Part shown: positions 6,462-9,909 of the stretch, in pieces | Layout of the letters: each line of letters begins with the position of its first letter | How positions within the stretch are numbered: the first letter of the stretch is position 1 | From: Acidobacteriota bacterium | Lineage (GTDB): Bacteria > Acidobacteriota > Terriglobia > Terriglobales > Acidobacteriaceae | Length of the DNA stretch: 9,909 nt | Direction of reading: 5' to 3' | Assembly: GCA_003225595.1 (NCBI GenBank) | Contig: QIAR01000125.1 | Span: 1 to 9,909, forward strand | Position numbers and translations under genes: made by a program | The notes under the pieces: model-generated | The model's input: the letters and a program-made list of their open reading frames with translations, nothing else | What the model was told of the DNA's origin: nothing | The model's database searches: none

Positions 6462-7700
6462 CTACTCGTACCTCAGCGCCTCGATCGGATCCAGCCGCGC
6501 GGCCTTGATCGCCGGCAACATGCCGCTGACGATTCCCACGAAGCTGAGGATTGCGGTGGCCGCAATCAGCGTCCCCGAATCGATGGTGAGGTGAATGTCG
6601 CCCTCATTGGCGTTCTCCAGAAAGGCGCTCCACAAGGTCAGCGAGCCCACAGACCATGACACGAGATACGCCAAGGCGACTCCGGCTAGTCCACCCAAGA
6701 ACGTAATCGCCAGGGCCTCCGCCAGGAACTGAAAGAGAATGTGCCAGCGCCGTGCGCCTAAAGCTTTTTCCACGCCGATCTCACGTGTGCGTTGCGTCAC
6801 CGAAACCAGCATAATATTCATCAAGCCGACGCCGCCAATTCCCAGCGTTAGCAGTCCGATAAATCCGAGAAGAATTTTTATGCCGGTAGTGATCACGCGC
6901 AGGTCGAGCAGGTCGGCAAAGACATCGAAGACGAACACCGCGCGTTTGTCCTTGGGATCAAAGTTGTGGTGGAAGGCCATGGAATGGCGCACCGCATTGA
7001 CGACTTTTTCGTGGTCGCCCTCATATTCCATTCCGATGGAATTGAGGTAAAACGTTTTCTTCAGATCGCTCATAGCGACAAACGGCACGTACACCTTGCC
7101 ATTCATGTTTTCATCGCCATTCTGGATCACGTGCTTCAGCACGCCAATGACTTGATATGAGATTCCATCCAACCGGACGCTTTCGCCAAGCGCGTTCTCA
7201 CCAGAAAAGAGCTTCTTCTTCACGTCGGCGCCCAGCACCGCCACACGAGTGTGGGTAAAGTCATCCTGCTCGTTAAAAAAACTGCCCTCCTCAACTTCCA
7301 TGCGGCGCATGCGACCGTAGGATGAATAGACGCCGCTCACACCGTAATTCCCGCTGCGTGTGCCATAAGCCGCAGTGCTTTGCTTAAACGCTTCCGGGGA
7401 CATGCGCTTGAGCAAGGGCACCTCCGCGCGAAGGTAATCGAGGTCATTAATAGTTAGGCGAACCTCGGTTCCTGCCTTGGTGCCGCCAGCCTGCATCGCA
7501 GTCCTGCCTGGAAACACAAAGATCAGATTTGTACCCCAGGATCGGAAGGCTATCCACAATCCTCGTTCAAATCCGGTACCGTAGGCGAGCAGCAACACTA
7601 CAGTTGCGATGCCCCACGCCATACCGAGCATGGTGAGCAGGCTGCGGCGGCGATCATGGCGCAGCGCGTGGTAAGCCTGTCGAGCCAGTTCGAGGACCAT
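6462..7700 (-). CDS. MacB-type ABC permease (FtsX family), second of pair
   Basis: Encodes 412 residues from ATG at 7700; an overlapping GTG three bases earlier is less likely because AGGAG (7706-7710) sits 5 bases from the ATG. Layout: TM1 about 21-43, a large periplasmic MacB_PCD domain about 45-270, then TM2 about 273-299, TM3 about 322-350 and TM4 about 376-397. The coupling region SVTQRTREIGVEKALGARR (300-318) and the C-terminal KAARLDPIEALRYE are hallmarks of the MacB/LolC/FtsX permease group. Such permeases use ATP hydrolysed in the cytoplasm to move periplasmic substrates or to transmit force (mechanotransmission) rather than pumping across the inner membrane. There is no ATPase domain, unlike E. 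coli MacB. It starts 2 bases after the stop of a similar permease, so the two likely form a heterodimer. Substrate unknown. Confidence 0.9.
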   Translation of the reverse strand: MVLELARQAYHALRHDRRRSLLTMLGMAWGIATVVLLLAYGTGFERGLWIAFRSWGTNLIFVFPGRTAMQAGGTKAGTEVRLTINDLDYLRAEVPLLKRMSPEAFKQSTAAYGTRSGNYGVSGVYSSYGRMRRMEVEEGSFFNEQDDFTHTRVAVLGADVKKKLFSGENALGESVRLDGISYQVIGVLKHVIQNGDENMNGKVYVPFVAMSDLKKTFYLNSIGMEYEGDHEKVVNAVRHSMAFHHNFDPKDKRAVFVFDVFADLLDLRVITTGIKILLGFIGLLTLGIGGVGLMNIMLVSVTQRTREIGVEKALGARRWHILFQFLAEALAITFLGGLAGVALAYLVSWSVGSLTLWSAFLENANEGDIHLTIDSGTLIAATAILSFVGIVSGMLPAIKAARLDPIEALRYE

Positions 7701-7702
7701 CA

Positions 7703-8950
7703 CTACTCCTGTCGCAGGGCCTCCACCGGGGGCAGCAGGGCCGCTTTGCGCGCGGGATACAGCCCAGCAGCAATGCCGGCGATAGCCAGAGATGCGATGG
7801 CGGCCACCGCCGAAGCCGGCACAATGCGGGGAGTATCGAAGCCTTCCGGCGATGGCAGCATGGCCAGCAAAGTGACAAAGGCGACCGAGATCGCCAGTCC
7901 GATGCCGCCGCTGAAAGCGGTCAGAAACGCGCCTTCAATGAAGAACTGGGTGAGGATATTACGGTACGTCGCGCCCAGCGCCTTGCGCAAACCGATCTCT
8001 TTGGTTCGCTCGGTAACTGAAACCAGCATGATGTTGATGATTCCGATCGCGCCCAGTCCAAGTGTGACCAGCCCAACAACGCCGAGGAACCAGTCCATCG
8101 CGTCGAAAATTTTGCCCACGCGCTGCGAGTTTTCGATTGTGTCCCAATCTTCGAATGCGTCTTCCAGTTTGGGATCGAAGCCGTGCCGGCGGCCTATGAT
8201 CCTGTGCACTTCCTGCTTGGCCCGCAGGTGCTGGTCGCGAGTAATGGGACGATAGTTGATGAACGAGATGGCGTCCTCAGAGTTCTCGGCCTTCAGTGGA
8301 AACAGGTTGCGCATGGTCTCAATTGGCATGAAGATGCGGGCGTTGGTGCCGTTATTTCCGTCCTGGCCGACTTTGGTTACAACACCAATCACGTCGAAGC
8401 CAACACCATTCAGCAGGATGCTGGAACCCACTGCTGGCCGCCCCGGGAACACGTTCTTGAGCAGCTCCCAACCAACGACTGCGACCCGGCGGCGCTCCGA
8501 GTTGTCTTCATCATTGAACCAGCGACCGGTACCGATAGGGACGTTGCGGATCTGGTTATAAACGGGCGCAACCCCGAACACTTGGCCGTTGGTGCTACCG
8601 TAATCACTTACGGCGCGGATATCTTCCCGATTCAACACCGGAGAGATGATCCGGATGAACTTAGAATCATCACGGATCGCGAGATAGTCCTGGTATGTGA
8701 AGTGATATAAGCGTCCAGATTGGGTGCTGCCCTGGACTCCAGGAATCCGGCCGGAAAAGGTGAACATAATGTCTTGGCCGAGGGTGGCAAGCTCCTTCGC
8801 CTGACCGCTGCGAAATCCTTCCCCCAGACCTACCAACAGCAACAACGACCCTACTCCCCAGGCGATGCCAAACATAGTGAGGAACGAACGCAGCTTATGG
8901 GCCCACAGCGTGGCCAGCGACTGCCGCACAATTTCGAGGAGCATGCGCAT
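7703..8950 (-). CDS. MacB-type ABC permease (FtsX family), first of pair
   Basis: Encodes 415 residues if it starts at the ATG at 8950. A G-rich GGGGGT lies 7 bases upstream. An in-frame TTG at 8965 would add five residues, and an ATG at 8944 would remove two. Layout: TM1 about 23-43, periplasmic MacB_PCD domain about 45-280, TM2 about 286-311, TM3 about 336-364, TM4 about 381-400. The segment SVTERTKEIGLRKALGATYR (311-330) and the C-terminal VEALRQE are typical of MacB permeases. It has the same plan as the next gene but clearly different sequence, pointing to an old duplication and a heterodimeric transporter. No ATP-binding domain is fused or adjacent. Together the pair is expected in the inner membrane, needing an ATPase (and perhaps a membrane-fusion protein) encoded elsewhere. 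Confidence 0.9.
   Translation of the reverse strand: MRMLLEIVRQSLATLWAHKLRSFLTMFGIAWGVGSLLLLVGLGEGFRSGQAKELATLGQDIMFTFSGRIPGVQGSTQSGRLYHFTYQDYLAIRDDSKFIRIISPVLNREDIRAVSDYGSTNGQVFGVAPVYNQIRNVPIGTGRWFNDEDNSERRRVAVVGWELLKNVFPGRPAVGSSILLNGVGFDVIGVVTKVGQDGNNGTNARIFMPIETMRNLFPLKAENSEDAISFINYRPITRDQHLRAKQEVHRIIGRRHGFDPKLEDAFEDWDTIENSQRVGKIFDAMDWFLGVVGLVTLGLGAIGIINIMLVSVTERTKEIGLRKALGATYRNILTQFFIEGAFLTAFSGGIGLAISVAFVTLLAMLPSPEGFDTPRIVPASAVAAIASLAIAGIAAGLYPARKAALLPPVEALRQE
7706..7710 (-). promoter_or_regulatory. Ribosome-binding site of the second permease
   Basis: AGGAG on the minus strand, 5 bases before the ATG at 7700 and inside the last codons of the upstream permease. It decides between the GTG at 7703 and the ATG at 7700 in favour of the ATG. 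Confidence 0.6.
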
Positions 8951-8996
8951 AAAATCTACCCCCAAACGCTAAGAGGAGCGTATTGGGGCCCGGGGC

Positions 8997-9049
8997 TGAT
9001 ATACGCGGGGTCTCAGGTCCACCACCATTCTATTCTGCTGTGATATACG
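8997..9049. repeat. Direct repeat TGATATACG upstream of the permease operon
   Basis: TGATATACG at 8997-9005 and 9041-9049, 44 bases apart; both are followed closely by GCGGG-type sequence. They lie 47-99 bases upstream of the permease start codon, within the 177-base gap 8951-9127, where a promoter or operator is expected. On the coding strand they read CGTATATCA. The gap also holds an AT-rich stretch (about 9077-9095) but no clear -35/-10 pair. Confidence 0.4.
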
Positions 9050-9127
9050 ACGCGGGCGGACGGGGAGTTCCCCCTCTTTTATTCAAATATTAGACGTTCA
9101 TGAAGAACAAAAGGCTAGCTCCCCCAT

Positions 9128-9909
9128 TCAGATTTTCGGAGCAGTCTGCTTGGCGTTTTGCTCGGGATACTCGTACACTCCTCGTCCCGCCTTGCGGCCC
9201 AGACGGCCAGCCTTCACATACTGCACCAGCAATGGCGCGGGGCGGAACTTCTCGCCTAACGTCCGGTGAAGATATTCAAGAATGTGGAGACGAGTGTCGA
9301 GCCCTACAAGATCGACCAGTTCGAACGGTCCCATGGGATGGTTGAGGCCAAACTTGAGAGCTTTGTCAATGTCTGCTGCCGAAGCGATCCCCTCTTGGAG
9401 CATATAAAACGCCTCGTTGCCGATCATCGCATTGATACGGCTGGTGATGAACCCAGGCGAATCCTTGATGACTACTACTTGCTTGCCCATGCGCTTCCCG
9501 ACTTCGACCGCCGTAGCTAGTGTGTCATCGTCAGTCTCGAGGGCGCGCACAACTTCGAGCAGCTTCATCTGGTGCACCGGGTTGAAGAAGTGCATGCCCA
9601 GGCACTTCTTGGCGCGGTAGGTCACGCTGGCAATTTCCGTAATGCTCAGCGATGAGGTGTTGGAAGCGAGGATCGTACTCGGGCGGCAAATCTTGTCGAG
9701 CAAGGTGAAAATCTCTATCTTCGATTCCATCTCTTCGGGCACGGCTTCGATTACGAGGTCGGCTTCGCGTGCGGCTTCCTCCACCGAGCCGGCGAACTCA
9801 ATGCGCGCAAATGCGGCCTCGGCATCTTTCGAGTTCACCTTGCCCAGTTCGATGGCCTTATCCAGATTGGCGCGGATTTCAGTCTCGGCTCGGCGGAGTG
9901 CGTTCGGCA
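9128..9909 (-). CDS. 3-hydroxyacyl-CoA (3-hydroxybutyryl-CoA) dehydrogenase, 5' partial
   Basis: About 259 residues are visible; the reading frame runs off the right edge without a start, and a GTG at 9838 is internal. The enzyme oxidises (S)-3-hydroxyacyl-CoA to 3-oxoacyl-CoA with NAD, in fatty acid oxidation or butyrate/PHB-type metabolism, in the cytoplasm. Visible family marks: ADLVIEAVPEEMESK, ASNTSSLSITEIA (NAD domain), GMHFFNPVHQMKLLEVV (with the catalytic His), KDSPGFITSRI, NHPMGPFELVDLVGLD (substrate domain), and the C-terminal GRKAGRGVYEY. The N-terminal GxGxxG dinucleotide-binding loop is missing only because of the window edge; roughly 35-40 residues are lost. Single-function length (not a FadB fusion) fits Hbd/MmgB/PaaH-type enzymes. 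It reads toward the permease operon with a 177-base gap, so co-transcription is uncertain and no functional link is obvious. Confidence 0.93.
   Translation of the reverse strand, partial: PNALRRAETEIRANLDKAIELGKVNSKDAEAAFARIEFAGSVEEAAREADLVIEAVPEEMESKIEIFTLLDKICRPSTILASNTSSLSITEIASVTYRAKKCLGMHFFNPVHQMKLLEVVRALETDDDTLATAVEVGKRMGKQVVVIKDSPGFITSRINAMIGNEAFYMLQEGIASAADIDKALKFGLNHPMGPFELVDLVGLDTRLHILEYLHRTLGEKFRPAPLLVQYVKAGRLGRKAGRGVYEYPEQNAKQTAPKI

Noticed and set aside
8183..8710. Plus-strand open frames opposite the first permease
   Set aside because: They are antisense to a well-supported permease, have no family features and no convincing ribosome-binding sites.
9062..9080. Terminator-like GGGG-AGTT-CCCC stem followed by CTCTTTT on the plus strand
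   Set aside because: The stem is only 4 bp and no plus-strand gene lies upstream; on the minus strand it lacks a T-tract.

Overview
The window looks like chromosomal DNA of a diderm (Gram-negative-type) bacterium with moderately high GC and ordinary bacterial coding. Gene content and protein style (an exporter ATPase beside lpxB, paired stand-alone MacB/FtsX permeases, a TPR-tailed M1-like protein, a MidA-type methyltransferase) fit Acidobacteriota best. That assignment is inference from style, not from a marker gene. No tRNA, rRNA, CRISPR array, transposase or phage gene was seen.

Plus-strand block (1-4442): the 3' part of an ABC exporter with its nucleotide-binding domain, then lpxB (lipid A disaccharide synthase), then a secreted 671-residue protein with an M1 aminopeptidase-like domain and three C-terminal TPR-like repeats. 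The first two genes suggest lipid A/envelope biogenesis. The M1-like protein has lost the zinc-binding and catalytic residues and is probably a pseudoenzyme.

Minus-strand block A (6351 down to 4515): an unrecognised 100-residue protein, a MidA/NDUFAF7-type SAM-dependent methyltransferase and a small single-domain cupin. The first two overlap by 4 bases and the third follows after 26 bases, so they are probably one operon. It converges on the M1-like gene across a short gap holding an inverted repeat.

Minus-strand block B (8950 down to 6462): two MacB-type ABC permeases, the second starting 2 bases after the stop of the first. No ATPase or membrane-fusion gene is adjacent within the window. 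Further upstream on the same strand is a 3-hydroxyacyl-CoA (3-hydroxybutyryl-CoA) dehydrogenase, cut by the right edge.

The most interesting points are the inactivated M1-like protein, a roughly 50-residue in-frame insertion in the ABC ATPase encoded by hairpin-rich DNA, and a 20-base motif in that insertion that recurs (16 of 20 bases) in a hairpin element after lpxB. That pattern suggests a dispersed palindromic repeat that can enter coding sequence. No complete, clearly new multi-gene system is visible.
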